Source of the DNA: Flavobacteriales bacterium UBA1986 | GTDB taxonomy: Bacteria; Bacteroidota; Bacteroidia; Flavobacteriales_G; Salibacteraceae | Direction: 5' to 3' | Assembly (NCBI GenBank): GCA_002336245.1 | Contig: DDDG01000003.1 | Location: forward strand, 325,751-389,750 | DNA length: 64,000 nucleotides | Part shown: in pieces, positions 9,001 to 15,156 of the stretch | How the letters are laid out: each line of letters opens with the position of its first letter | Position numbering within the stretch: position 1 is the stretch's first letter | Notes under the pieces: generated by a model | What the model was told of the DNA's origin: nothing | The model's database searches: none | The model's input: only the letters and a program-made list of their open reading frames with translations | Translations under genes and position numbers: made by a program

Positions 9001-10906
9001 CGGAAGTGGTCCCGCTGCTTATGACATCAATTCTTACAGTAGCTGAACCTGTTGAATCCCCTTTACAGCTAATTGTGTCAAAATCAACAATGGAAGCGGT
9101 AAAGGTTGGAGGCCCGTTTACGTAGAATCGATATACTGTATCGCACGAGCGTTGATCCGAGATTGTTACAAAATATCGGCCAGCACAGAGTGTATCTGGA
9201 TGGTTTGTAGTGTCGGAAGTTGTGGACCATGAATAAGAGTATCCCAATGGACCACCCACAGTTGGTGTTCCTCCGATCACTTCTCGGATGTCGATCTCGC
9301 CAAGGCAATTCCCATCGCAATCTAAGTTTGTGACAAATACCGAGTCTGGAACCACACTGATCTCATTGACCTTCGCAATGTTCTTGGAACCGAGGGCACA
9401 GGTCGTGTTGTTGAAGGAGTCGATGACTGTTACACTGTAGGAATCCGTAGATTTTATCCCCGTAATCGTTCTAGTAGTCAAACTCGGGTCTAAAATTCCA
9501 TTCTTTCTCCAAACGAATCCATAAGGACCCAATCCTCCCGAAGTTCTCGCTCTAAGGGATCCGTCCGCATTTTGAGAGCACGATTGGGCAAGTTCATTGT
9601 AGCCAACACAGGTCATGGAATCCACTACCAATATTTTTACAGTTTTACTATTGATTCCGCTGATTGCGCAATTGTCATCCTCCGCGGTAATCGTAACCGT
9701 TCTTGCCGTAGGACTCGCAGCGCCGGCTCGCCAGCTTATGGTTCCAACTGCTGAATCTCTTGCAGTGGAAGTCACGAAGTTTGAGCCCGAGAGCTTCAAT
9801 GCATTGTTAGCGCTCAGGTAGATGCTATCACCAGGATCATAAAATTTAAGGTCGAAATCGAGCGAGTCCCCCTCTATGACTTCTACATAAAGCGTATCGG
9901 TCCGAATTCCTCCTTGAACATTACTGATACCACCATTTACCCCGGCTTTAATCTTCGGAACCAAATTTGATCCACAATCTCGAGTCACTACTTGAAAATC
10001 ACGTCGCACTGTGGACTTTACATTTCCCGAAGCGTCGTAATCCTTGACCTCAATAACCACAATAAAGTTCCCGGCATTTGTGCCTCCTGTGGCAGGCGTA
10101 AACGTTAAAACTCCAGTTGCAGCATTAAATGTCGAGTTTGCAATCGGTTGCGCTGAAGAGTAGGGCGATAAGTAGCTCATCGTAGTAATCGAGCCCGCGC
10201 CGCCTCCAGTTATTTGTTTGGCAGACTCCAGAATCGCATGAAGGCTATCACCATCTGGGTCGGTGATTTGGAAATCGTAACTCGCCTGCTGGCCTTGGCA
10301 ATAATATGGCGCAGGATCGGCACTGAAAATTGGTGTGCTGTTGGTGGAATCAACCACAGTATTGATGGAGGCATCCATATACATCGTCGCACCAGAAGAC
10401 CCACTGACGTTTACCGATGTGTTCCGCGCGAAACTCACAAAGGATACCGTCCAATTTGAACAGGAAGAAAGAACAACCGTATCGATGTAGGTATATAGCT
10501 CTAGCCCGGGAAGGGTACCACCAAGTGTTCCACACTCACTGTATGTAATGGAATCCGCACACAATTGTGATATCTCTGTACCACCTGGATTCGACAAAAT
10601 CCAAGTCGGGGTGACTGATCCGCCACAGGAGCTGGTTATGCGCGTTCCATTGTGTCTGGATGCACCAAATCCCGTGGGTGGCTGGCGATTGACATTATTC
10701 GTATTGGTGTTTGTTGGAAGACCAACAAAGGGTGCACCTGCGGAACCTCCACAATCCCAATAAAGGTTCATCTTTATTTGGAAGGTGTCCCCATCAATGT
10801 GTGTGTAGGAAATATCGCCACCCGCAAGGTGAGTAGCTTTAAGCTTGGGAGTAAAAATAAAAAGCAGGACAAGCAGTCCTAATATTCGAAACAATCCCGG
10901 TTTCAT
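1..10906 (-). CDS. Giant SprB-repeat cell-surface adhesin (T9SS/gliding-type), 3' end outside window
   Basis: One frame stays open from ATG at 10906 to base 1, about 3,635 codons, with no stop in the window, so the C-terminus is missing. Residues 1-25 look like a signal peptide. The mature start (THLAGGDISYTHIDGD) is typical of large Bacteroidota surface proteins. Near residue 770 is a region with WNGDSNIVVEVCFNN, also common in such adhesins. From about residue 840 onward come roughly 34 SprB-type repeats of 77-83 residues, with cores such as GGTGNYTYNW and VTVTDDSLC. SprB-like proteins are exported by T9SS and act as adhesins, in some species moved along the cell for gliding. It lies 67 bases after a PorP/SprF gene, as sprB lies beside sprF. 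I expect a T9SS sorting domain beyond the left edge, but it cannot be seen. A 190-bp stretch is duplicated exactly inside it. Confidence 0.9.
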   Translation of the reverse strand, partial: MKPGLFRILGLLVLLFIFTPKLKATHLAGGDISYTHIDGDTFQIKMNLYWDCGGSAGAPFVGLPTNTNTNNVNRQPPTGFGASRHNGTRITSSCGGSVTPTWILSNPGGTEISQLCADSITYSECGTLGGTLPGLELYTYIDTVVLSSCSNWTVSFVSFARNTSVNVSGSSGATMYMDASINTVVDSTNSTPIFSADPAPYYCQGQQASYDFQITDPDGDSLHAILESAKQITGGGAGSITTMSYLSPYSSAQPIANSTFNAATGVLTFTPATGGTNAGNFIVVIEVKDYDASGNVKSTVRRDFQVVTRDCGSNLVPKIKAGVNGGISNVQGGIRTDTLYVEVIEGDSLDFDLKFYDPGDSIYLSANNALKLSGSNFVTSTARDSAVGTISWRAGAASPTARTVTITAEDDNCAISGINSKTVKILVVDSMTCVGYNELAQSCSQNADGSLRARTSGGLGPYGFVWRKNGILDPSLTTRTITGIKSTDSYSVTVIDSFNNTTCALGSKNIAKVNEISVVPDSVFVTNLDCDGNCLGEIDIREVIGGTPTVGGPLGYSYSWSTTSDTTNHPDTLCAGRYFVTISDQRSCDTVYRFYVNGPPTFTASIVDFDTISCKGDSTGSATVRIDVISSGTTSDACDSVSFDTLGTGVTANTFSQYPTPFGRRKKVKQQYLYRVSELKAAGLSDGDKISNLGFLISADNFIGTVSNFELSMGVTSKDTLSSTNFIPGLFSVFDTVSLSVPLGVTSDTWRMMSLTNSFVWNGDSNIVVEVCFNNAAGSQIGASVRNTTTGTNRSYTVFESDVEDACLKDTVLQSGFTHPNLRFGVCPSEVQYLWTSGTSSYIDSTDINLWSATHFVTVTNEENCSDTASIFINEPAVALVATVDSVVNVNCSGDTTGMAFITASGGTGVLTFAWPVGVSTGASDSIGINLTSGITYVVTVTDANLCEDTASFTLSDLSNLVVDITDSVSIRCFGDNNGRLFATPDSGDLPYSYTWIDLTGGSTVSTLTGFDSVAINLSSGNYRIVVTDNVGCKDSVEANLAEPADLIAVFTDSSGVACAGDTNASLTVTPSGGTPGYQYFWFRNGGGGITLGSSDSIAIDLPADTFAVIVRDSRGCRDTLVREVTEPDSLKISFTDSILVSCPGGNDGSFTVTPTGGRPIHTYSWEAGVFTGSSDSIAINLGAGTYTVTVLDNNLCPAVDSATVIDPTGITVAFTDSTSVGCNGTSTGGLTATPSNGTGPYTWTWVDVSGGTAVSTGSSDSIAINLSSGTYRVIVEDGGGCKDSAEINLSDPAALNISIVDSSSVRCNGESNGKLFSAVTGGTLSYTFTWTPAVANPTADSIGESLSGNVAYEVLVVDANGCRDSVTTTLQDPTLVTATFTDSTSVLCNGDNNGSVTITPNGGTGNYTYNWSNATAGTPDSIGTTITGGTLVSVTVTDDSLCTAIRTITLQDPTTVTASFTDSTIISCPGDTNGSLTVTPSGGTPGYTFSWAGGGGVTTGTSDSIAINLSGGINYGVLVTDASGCTDSIFTSLSNAAGGLNVAITDSTAIDCNGDTLGSLTVTPLTGSSPYSFVWSNLTSGGAVTIGSSDSIAIDLGADTYRVVVEDNSGCQDSLDYVLREPTQMTLAFTDSTSIDCNGNNTGSLTVTPTGGTAGYTFSWPLGVATGTSDSIAISLTGGTSYTVTVLDGNSCPANLTGSLTDPVLLTASFTDSTSVSCTGGNNGSVTITPNGGTGNYTYNWSNATAGTPDSIGTTITGGTLVSVTVTDDSLCTAIRTITLQDPTGLGTIVTDSTLLSCAGDTNGTLTVTPQSGNQPFTFVWTPSVTLGSSDSIAIDLTSGITYKVVVTDGTGCKDSVLRNLTAPSAVLAQIFDSTSILCVGDTNGVLFGRGVSGTSPYAYAWKEVGSVAVVDTGISDSIAINLGAGSYRLIVTDNNGCVDSTEKSLIDPPTFTVAFTDSTVLTCAGPSNNGSLTVTPTGGTPGYLFAWGPGAITTGASDSIAINLSASILYGVTVTDANGCPAVVSDSLTDPSNFAANFSINDDPGCAGDSTGQLIVTPITGTPPFTYNWSHGTSGTSDSIRIELPGGVPIFVTVTDNGSCSDTVSFTLNDPLPLGSVFTDSSRVDCNGDTTGSLTVTPFNGSQPFSFTWTPSVTAGASDSIAIDLSGNTQYVVEIEDGNGCIIRDTASLFEPAAFSIAFTDSTSVQCNGDSSGSVTITPNGGTPGYSYAWTSSLGATVATTPDSIAIDLPSAEYFVTVTDLRGCELNDSINLVDPTPITAIVDTFNSSCGINDGIAIVTPSGGTPGYSFAWDSAGVALGVTSDTITGLFAGIYNVVVTDANNCPASFAANISDQGAPIISLDSKTNARCDNVCDGQISLNVISFNDTVQFVWSNGDTIEDITNLCDGVYTLVATDTAGCSATYRDTIINIDTLETLMSSSPLSCGLSVCDAEAKVVASGVTSPYSYQWSTALTDTIDSVTNLCAGTYIVTVTGANGCIGLDSAIIANPATFTLSSSGDSVSCNADMDGIARVDLITGGSAPFSYAWSTALTDTIDSVSGLGIGQYFVTVTGNDGCSDVDTVNIFEPDTISSSFFVVDADCGVANGSVTASPSGGNGIYSYIWPVGGVTTSAFDTFYTANIYDVTINDQKGCNNIIEFTVNNIGAPTITHDSIRNESCPGNCDGGIYVSVSGGLPIYLYQWTPGLTTDQDLDSVCPNIYTLRVTDQNSCVRFYTDTIEAADTLRVNASFISDASGTSSCDGSATVTVSGGVPTYSFAWTGGESTQTATALCVGMNYVTVTDQNGCFTIDSVQINASSTIILDSSNVNDNVCGATPCVGDVFVLAVGGTGALTYAWDNGDFGQLTTLRCAGFAFVTVTDAIGDTAVFSFRVTDIGGPVITKSKTDISCFSACDGVARVGVGFGTFTYLWPFDGSTNDSLDGLCPGSYEVRVTQTSTGCVTSDTINIVEPLQIASSFVPTESNCNTSDGQIIAIVSGGTGPYSYSWLDNSLVPLTPAQTTDTASNIGSGIYNVSVTDSRQCSQVIQTTLNDIGGPSIVLDSVNDVSCFGLCDGGIFVTTTGTGTLSYSWTGGSTNEDLTNSCAGPFTLQVSDVPGCKTFLQDTINDAQEIITSLNIVSIPSNSSTCDGEANISVSAGGIAPFSFSWSSGTLGSSANNLCTGVNFVTTTDVEGCFVIDTFNLNPGNVIVLDSIQRTNPNCNTCNGRINLFVSGGTAPYTYLWDNGDNTDSTTGRCSGIVEVTVTDNAGLSESFIFTLSDLPSPNFALNGDNVSCFGENDGKAYVTVLSGTPPITVTWLSISASGDTASNLPAGIYGVEVEDIFGCTAVDTIEIKQPTEIQASFTFQDANCGSSDGSVIAQITTPGGFSPYSYAWFDKDTLALSSQTTDTLKNVSSGVYFLSVTDNNSCSELFNANVNDVGGPTVTLDSLDNESCQGDCDGAINLTSSGTGTLVYNWLPGSLTTEDLSNLCAGNYIISVTDGLGCVSIRSYDVLPADSFDLNLVRTTNTTCESTFDGAIDLSLSGNASGFNYVWSGPSGFSASVLDLNGISIGDYNLTVTDQNGCFDTVSASVSFNTNIDVVAAGDTFLCSSANSIFISAIASSNASVKYTWYDTDGF
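5552..5741. repeat. 190-bp perfect direct repeat, copy A, inside the adhesin gene
   Basis: Bases 5552-5741 are identical to 6542-6731. The offset is 990 bp, exactly 330 codons or four SprB-type units. Flanking sequence on both sides diverges like that of any two neighbouring repeats. The copy encodes a core with GGTGNYTYNW and ends in VTVTDDSLC...TLQDPT. Identity at every base, including silent positions, points to recent duplication or gene conversion between repeats. Confidence 0.95.
6542..6731. repeat. 190-bp perfect direct repeat, copy B, inside the adhesin gene
   Basis: This is the second copy of the 190-bp sequence at 5552-5741, in the same reading frame. Downstream in reading direction (lower coordinates) and upstream the two copies lose identity at once, at base 5742 versus 6732 and at 5551 versus 6541. 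Confidence 0.95.
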
Positions 10907-10973
10907 TCTGTGATTCGCTATGGTTGATTCACGCACGATTAGCCCCTAAAAGTACAACATTTTTCGGGAAGAC

Positions 10974-11921
10974 CTACTTGTAAGCGGGGCAGCGCGATTC
11001 TTTAGGTCGTAATCCCGATGGGCATAGGTAATAGGTAAAGACCACTTCGTGAGAATTCTTCGCCAAACGGCTTAAATTTCCTATCGAACGTTCATAGGCA
11101 TATCCAATCTTAAACTTACGATCATACGTGTATTCTAGCATCCCTGCGACCGAATTGAAGTTACGAAGACTCAAGCCAAAGCCAAATTGCCGTTTTATCA
11201 AATACCGAATGTTCAAATCAATGGCGGGTAATTGATATGGTACAAAACGCAGCAATAACGAGTACACGTATGTATAGTAATAGTGAATCGACTCATGCTC
11301 GTGTCCTAAAGTTAGAAAATAGGTTCTAGGGTAATTTATGTCGGCCCCATTGTTCAATCCGCCAATGGTGAACTGATTGTTCAATATGTGCTTCATGCTC
11401 AAGCCCGTAAAGAAGTAATTGTGGTACAGCCAAAGTCCAGCAGTGATGTCTGGCGCTTGAAGTAAATTCTGTCCTCGGCTCGAGGCTGGGTCGTAATTCG
11501 CACTGCTCGGATTCACAGTATTGTAACCAGTACGCTGCTTTCTAATCCCCACACCAATTCCCGCCGACAGATGGAAATCCCGACGAGTTCGAAGGTGATA
11601 TGCATAGCTCGGACGCACTACAAGGGATTGAAAGTAACCGTATTCCTCGCGAACCATGTTCAATCCATAAGCATGAAAATGCCCATGCACACTTGGCTTG
11701 CTGTGATTCGAGAACGCAATCATATTGGCCACCGGAGCCCCATCGAATCCAGTCCACTGCCGACGATCGATGAAGGTAAATTCCCCACACTTATTCATGC
11801 CCATTGAGGCAGGGTTGTAAGACTCGCGGGAATCGTAGATGTGTACAAAATTCTCGGCGTGTTGCGCGAAGCTAAGGCCTTGCATAATCAACACAAATGC
11901 TATGGTAAGTGCTAACCTCAT
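10974..11921 (-). CDS. PorP/SprF family T9SS-associated outer-membrane protein
   Basis: A protein of 315 residues with a signal peptide (about residues 1-19, ending SFAQ). The early motif NPASMGMNKCGEF followed by DRRQWTGFDGAPV is the PorP/SprF signature (NPA..G, then R.QW.g..gaP). The rest alternates in short amphipathic strands, as in an outer-membrane beta-barrel. SprF is needed for surface delivery of SprB in Flavobacterium johnsoniae, and PorP is a T9SS component in Porphyromonas. Its start overlaps the stop of the preceding small sorted protein by four bases (ATGA), and the giant adhesin follows 67 bases later. The likely role is as dedicated partner for export or anchoring of that adhesin. 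Family assignment is firm; the partner assignment is inferred from position. Confidence 0.9.
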   Translation of the reverse strand: MRLALTIAFVLIMQGLSFAQHAENFVHIYDSRESYNPASMGMNKCGEFTFIDRRQWTGFDGAPVANMIAFSNHSKPSVHGHFHAYGLNMVREEYGYFQSLVVRPSYAYHLRTRRDFHLSAGIGVGIRKQRTGYNTVNPSSANYDPASSRGQNLLQAPDITAGLWLYHNYFFTGLSMKHILNNQFTIGGLNNGADINYPRTYFLTLGHEHESIHYYYTYVYSLLLRFVPYQLPAIDLNIRYLIKRQFGFGLSLRNFNSVAGMLEYTYDRKFKIGYAYERSIGNLSRLAKNSHEVVFTYYLCPSGLRPKESRCPAYK

Positions 11922-12709
11922 CTTATGATTTCTACAAATCCTCTTTCCAGACCTTTAGCATCGTCGTTGAAATCATAGAAAAACACAAAATAATAGGTGC
12001 CTTCAGCTAGGTCCTGCCCAAATTGCTTCCCATCCCAATCGTTTTGATATTGCTTTGTTCCAAACACACGCTGACCGAATCGATTGTAGACAATCACTCT
12101 ATTGAAAGGGTGAAAATCGAGATTCGAGAGCGTCCAAGTGTCGTTGATCCCATCGTTGTTTGGCGAGAAGAAGTTTTCTGTTCTCGGAATGGCCATCTTC
12201 ACCGAAGCTCTTTCGGAAGAGACGCAATCATTCACAGAGTGAATATCTAGGAGGTATTCGTCTTCAACTGGAACTCTATATTCAGCTTCGAAGGTATCGA
12301 CGCCATTCACGACTACAAAGGAAATGTCGGGACCTGAAAGAATCTCGCCTACCCTTATGAAGCCATCGTCCAGCCCGGTGATGGGTGAAATCCGCAACTG
12401 AACAACTGAAGTATCTGTACTTGAGATTTCTACGAATTCAGTGAGGCTGTTTCCATTGGTATCGCTCACGGCCAATTTGTAGATTCCAGCAGATAAAGAA
12501 TCAAAAGATCCGTCTGCCCTCTCAATGGTATCGGCAAGAAAATATGAATACGGTTTCGTTCCACCACTTACACTGTCCACCACTATGGAAGCTTGTGAAC
12601 GATGGCATTCATCGTCAACCACCGAATAATGGATTTGCGTAATCTGGGCAAAACTTAAACCCGAATGCAAAACGAGTAGAGAACAAAAGCAGAATTGGAG
12701 CAGTCTCAT
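11918..12709 (-). CDS. Small secreted protein with T9SS type B (gliding-associated) C-terminal sorting domain
   Basis: I place the start at ATG 12709, giving 263 residues with a clear signal peptide (MRLLQFCFCSLLVLHSGLSFAQ region). A longer reading frame from 12769 would put 20 non-signal residues in front. The middle holds one SprB-like unit (SGGTKPYSYFL). The last 85 or so residues match the gliding-motility-associated C-terminal family: FFSPNNDGINDTW, then VIVYNRFGQRVF, then YQNDWDGK and EGTYYFVFFY. Such domains direct T9SS export. It is the first gene of the cassette with PorP/SprF (four-base overlap) and the giant adhesin, so it may be an accessory surface subunit of the same structure; that role is inference. 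Confidence 0.85.
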   Translation of the reverse strand: MRLLQFCFCSLLVLHSGLSFAQITQIHYSVVDDECHRSQASIVVDSVSGGTKPYSYFLADTIERADGSFDSLSAGIYKLAVSDTNGNSLTEFVEISSTDTSVVQLRISPITGLDDGFIRVGEILSGPDISFVVVNGVDTFEAEYRVPVEDEYLLDIHSVNDCVSSERASVKMAIPRTENFFSPNNDGINDTWTLSNLDFHPFNRVIVYNRFGQRVFGTKQYQNDWDGKQFGQDLAEGTYYFVFFYDFNDDAKGLERGFVEIIR

Positions 12710-12809
12710 CTTGGGCGGTAAAGATAAATCAAATGGAAAAGAAAGGTCTTGAATTAGCCTATGACCCATTTGTTGTTTGAGGAAGAGTGTCTACTTCCAA
12801 ATAAATAGT

Positions 12810-12880
12810 GACCCCACCAGGACTCGAACCTGGATCTAAAGTTTAGGAAACTTTTGTTCTATCCCTTGAACTATGGGGCC
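12810..12880 (-). tRNA. tRNA-Arg (anticodon CCT)
   Basis: On the minus strand the sequence starts GGCCCCATAGTTC and ends TGGGGTCA. The acceptor stem GGCCCCA pairs with TGGGGTC (one G-T wobble), the D stem GTTC with GAAC, and the T arm reads CCAGG-TTCGAGT-CCTGG. The anticodon loop TTCCTAA gives anticodon CCT, reading AGG. The 3' CCA is not encoded. It sits alone between the adhesin cassette and metG. Confidence 0.93.
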
Positions 12881-12922
12881 GGTTAAAATCAATGAACGCT
12901 TCTGCTTAAGTATCTCTTGTTC

Positions 12923-12967
12923 CCTGCCTGCCGGCAGGCAGGTATCCTTTACCTGTCCTTAGACAGG
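12923..12967. repeat. Two adjacent palindromes between tRNA-Arg and metG
   Basis: CCTGCCTGCCGGCAGGCAGG (12923-12942) is a perfect 20-bp palindrome. Ten bases further on is CCTGTC-CTTA-GACAGG (12952-12967), a 6-bp stem with a 4-base loop. Both lie just after the metG stop. Neither is followed by a T-run on either strand, so they are not ordinary intrinsic terminators. They look like a small dispersed palindromic element or an mRNA 3'-end structure. Confidence 0.8.
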
Positions 12968-12995
12968 CTTGAACTAAGGGGGCCAAAGAAAAACT

Positions 12996-15041
12996 CTAAC
13001 TCACCTTTGCACCAGCAGGCATGGCCTTGCTCGGCTCCAAAAAGGCCAATTCTCCAGCTTCATTCTCAGCCATCAGAATCATGCCTTCAGAAAGAATCCC
13101 TCTTAGTTTCTTGGGGCTCAAATTTGCCAAGAAACATACTTTCTTACCAGTCACTTCTTCTGGACTAAACTGCTGTGCAATTCCAGAAACAATGGTGTGC
13201 ACTTTGTCTTCATTCTGAACTTTCAACACAAGCAATTTATCCGCATCTGGGTGTTTTTCAGCAGAGAGAATCTCCCCCACCCTAAAGTCCATCTTGCCAA
13301 AATCTTCGAATTCCACGTAATTGGTTTTTGGTTCTTCAATAATCTCTTTAGACGATTGCAAGCGATTGGTCTCATCTTCGACCAGTTGATCCTCCACCTT
13401 AGAAAACAGCATTTCTGTCTGTGCCAATTTCCCTGAACGCATAGTGCTGTACTCTGAATAAGTCGTTGGCCAAGAGTGTGCTTCAGCACCCAACATGCGC
13501 CTCAATTTTACACCTGTATTCGGAAGGAACGGATGGCAAACCATCGAAAGGCAGGCGCACAAATCAATCGCAGTGCGCAAGATTTGCTTCACACGTTCTG
13601 GATCTGTCTTAATCTGTTTCCAAGGTTCTTCGTCGGCCAAATACTTATTCCCAATGCGCGCAATGCTCATCATCGCCGCTTGCGCCGAGCGGAAACGATA
13701 GGCTTCAATATCTTGTTCGATTTGCTGAACGAATTCTTGGGCTTTGTTCAGAAAGTGATTATCTTCTGCCTTAAGCTCAACGTCCGGAATCTCCCCTTCG
13801 TAATATTTGTGTGTGAGCACCACACTTCGGTTCACAAAATTTCCCAAAATCGCCACCAACTCATTGTTCACTCGGGCCTGATAATCGAGCCAGGTGAACT
13901 CTGCATCTTTTGACTCAGGTGCGATGGAAGTCAATACATAACGGAGGTCATCCAAACGCTCTGGATACGATTCGATGTACTCGTGTACCCAAACCGCCCA
14001 ATTTCTAGAAGTCGAAATTTTCTTGCTCTCTAAATTCATGAACTCGTTTGCTGGAACATTATCCGGCAATACGAATCCTCCATGAAGTTTCAATAGGATT
14101 GGGAAAATGATGCAGTGGAATACGATGTTGTCTTTACCAATGAAATGAACCAGCTTCGTGTCCGTTTCCTTCCAATACAACTCCCAGCTCTTGTTGTGAT
14201 CTAAAGCCCATTGCTTGGCGGCGCTCACATAGCCAATTGGAGCATCCATCCAAACGTACAATACCTTCCCTGGCTTTCCTGGAACTGGAACTCCCCAATC
14301 GAGGTCGCGGGTCATAGCGCGAGGCTTCAGTCCTTCTTTGAGCCAAGAAGTGCATTGACCCAATACATGCTTTTTCCATTCGGAAACATCGTGCTGTTCA
14401 ACTCCGTCGTCCAAACCTCTTTCGAGCCATTCACTTACCCAATCCTGAGATTCATCTAGAGGCAGGTAGTAATGTTCCGTCTCTTTTAAGATTGGTGACT
14501 TGCCGCTTAGGGTTGAAACTGGATTGATGAGTTCAGTTGGACTGAGTGAACTTCCGCAATTCTCACACTGATCTCCGTAGGCACTTGGGTGACTGCATTT
14601 CGGACATTCACCCGTAATGTATCTGTCGGCAAGAAATTGTTTGTACTCTTCATCGTAATACTGCTCACTGCGCTCAACATTAAAAATGCCTTTGTCGTCG
14701 AGCGTTTTGAAAAAATCTTGGGCAGTATCACGATGGATGTCGCTAGAAGTTCGATGGTAGATGTCGAAATCAAAACCCAATTGCTCAAAGGAAGTCTTGA
14801 TTTGATTGTGGTACTTATCTACAATCTCTTGCGGGCTGATGCCTTCGTTCTTGGCTCGCAGGGTGATGGCTGCTCCATGCTCATCGCTTCCGCAGATGTA
14901 AAACACATCCTCACCCTTCAACCTGAGGTACTTCACATAAGTATCTGCAGTAAGGTAGGCGCCGGCTAAATGACCAATATGAAGTGGGCCATTTGCATAA
15001 GGCAGGGCCGAAGTAACGAGGTACCTTTTCTTTTTTTCCAC
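12996..15041 (-). CDS. metG: Methionine--tRNA ligase
   Basis: Charges tRNA-Met with methionine in the cytoplasm. I use GTG at 15041 as start (681 residues): the protein then begins VEKKKRYLVTSALPYANGP as in the family, and a TACTTTTG promoter box lies six bases upstream. The 68 extra residues of the longer frame from 15245 have no family character and overlap the divergent gene. Visible motifs are HIGH at residues 21-24, a four-cysteine zinc knuckle (CPKCSHPS..DQCENCG), and KKISTSR in the KMSKS position. The C-terminal tRNA-binding OB domain (about the last 105 residues, FGKMDFRVGEI...HPDADKLLVL) is present, as in dimeric MetG. Length and domains are complete. Confidence 0.97.
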   Translation of the reverse strand: MEKKKRYLVTSALPYANGPLHIGHLAGAYLTADTYVKYLRLKGEDVFYICGSDEHGAAITLRAKNEGISPQEIVDKYHNQIKTSFEQLGFDFDIYHRTSSDIHRDTAQDFFKTLDDKGIFNVERSEQYYDEEYKQFLADRYITGECPKCSHPSAYGDQCENCGSSLSPTELINPVSTLSGKSPILKETEHYYLPLDESQDWVSEWLERGLDDGVEQHDVSEWKKHVLGQCTSWLKEGLKPRAMTRDLDWGVPVPGKPGKVLYVWMDAPIGYVSAAKQWALDHNKSWELYWKETDTKLVHFIGKDNIVFHCIIFPILLKLHGGFVLPDNVPANEFMNLESKKISTSRNWAVWVHEYIESYPERLDDLRYVLTSIAPESKDAEFTWLDYQARVNNELVAILGNFVNRSVVLTHKYYEGEIPDVELKAEDNHFLNKAQEFVQQIEQDIEAYRFRSAQAAMMSIARIGNKYLADEEPWKQIKTDPERVKQILRTAIDLCACLSMVCHPFLPNTGVKLRRMLGAEAHSWPTTYSEYSTMRSGKLAQTEMLFSKVEDQLVEDETNRLQSSKEIIEEPKTNYVEFEDFGKMDFRVGEILSAEKHPDADKLLVLKVQNEDKVHTIVSGIAQQFSPEEVTGKKVCFLANLSPKKLRGILSEGMILMAENEAGELAFLEPSKAMPAGAKVS

Positions 15042-15047
15042 GGTCGG

Positions 15048-15055
15048 CAAAAGTA
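15048..15055 (-). promoter_or_regulatory. metG promoter -7 box (TACTTTTG)
   Basis: TACTTTTG on the minus strand fits the Bacteroidota -7 consensus TAnnTTTG. It ends six bases before the GTG at 15041. This argues for the GTG start and a leaderless transcript. I found no clear TTG/TTTG -33 element at the usual 17-23 base spacing. Confidence 0.55.
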
Positions 15056-15156
15056 GACAATGCTGGCAGCCGATGAATGACTTAAAGAGGGCTTGTTCAG
15101 CATTCTTTAAAAATTGTGCTTCTTCATTTTCGTGGGAAGCTTTCCTTTGCCTTGAA

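Noticed and set aside
12..10882. Many short plus-strand open frames between 1 and 10.9 kb (for example 2804-3223 and 4977-5378)
   Set aside because: They are antisense shadows of the minus-strand SprB repeats, which recur with the repeat period and show no independent start signals.
12923..12967. Reading the metG-tRNA palindromes as intrinsic terminators
   Set aside because: No T-run follows the stems on either strand.
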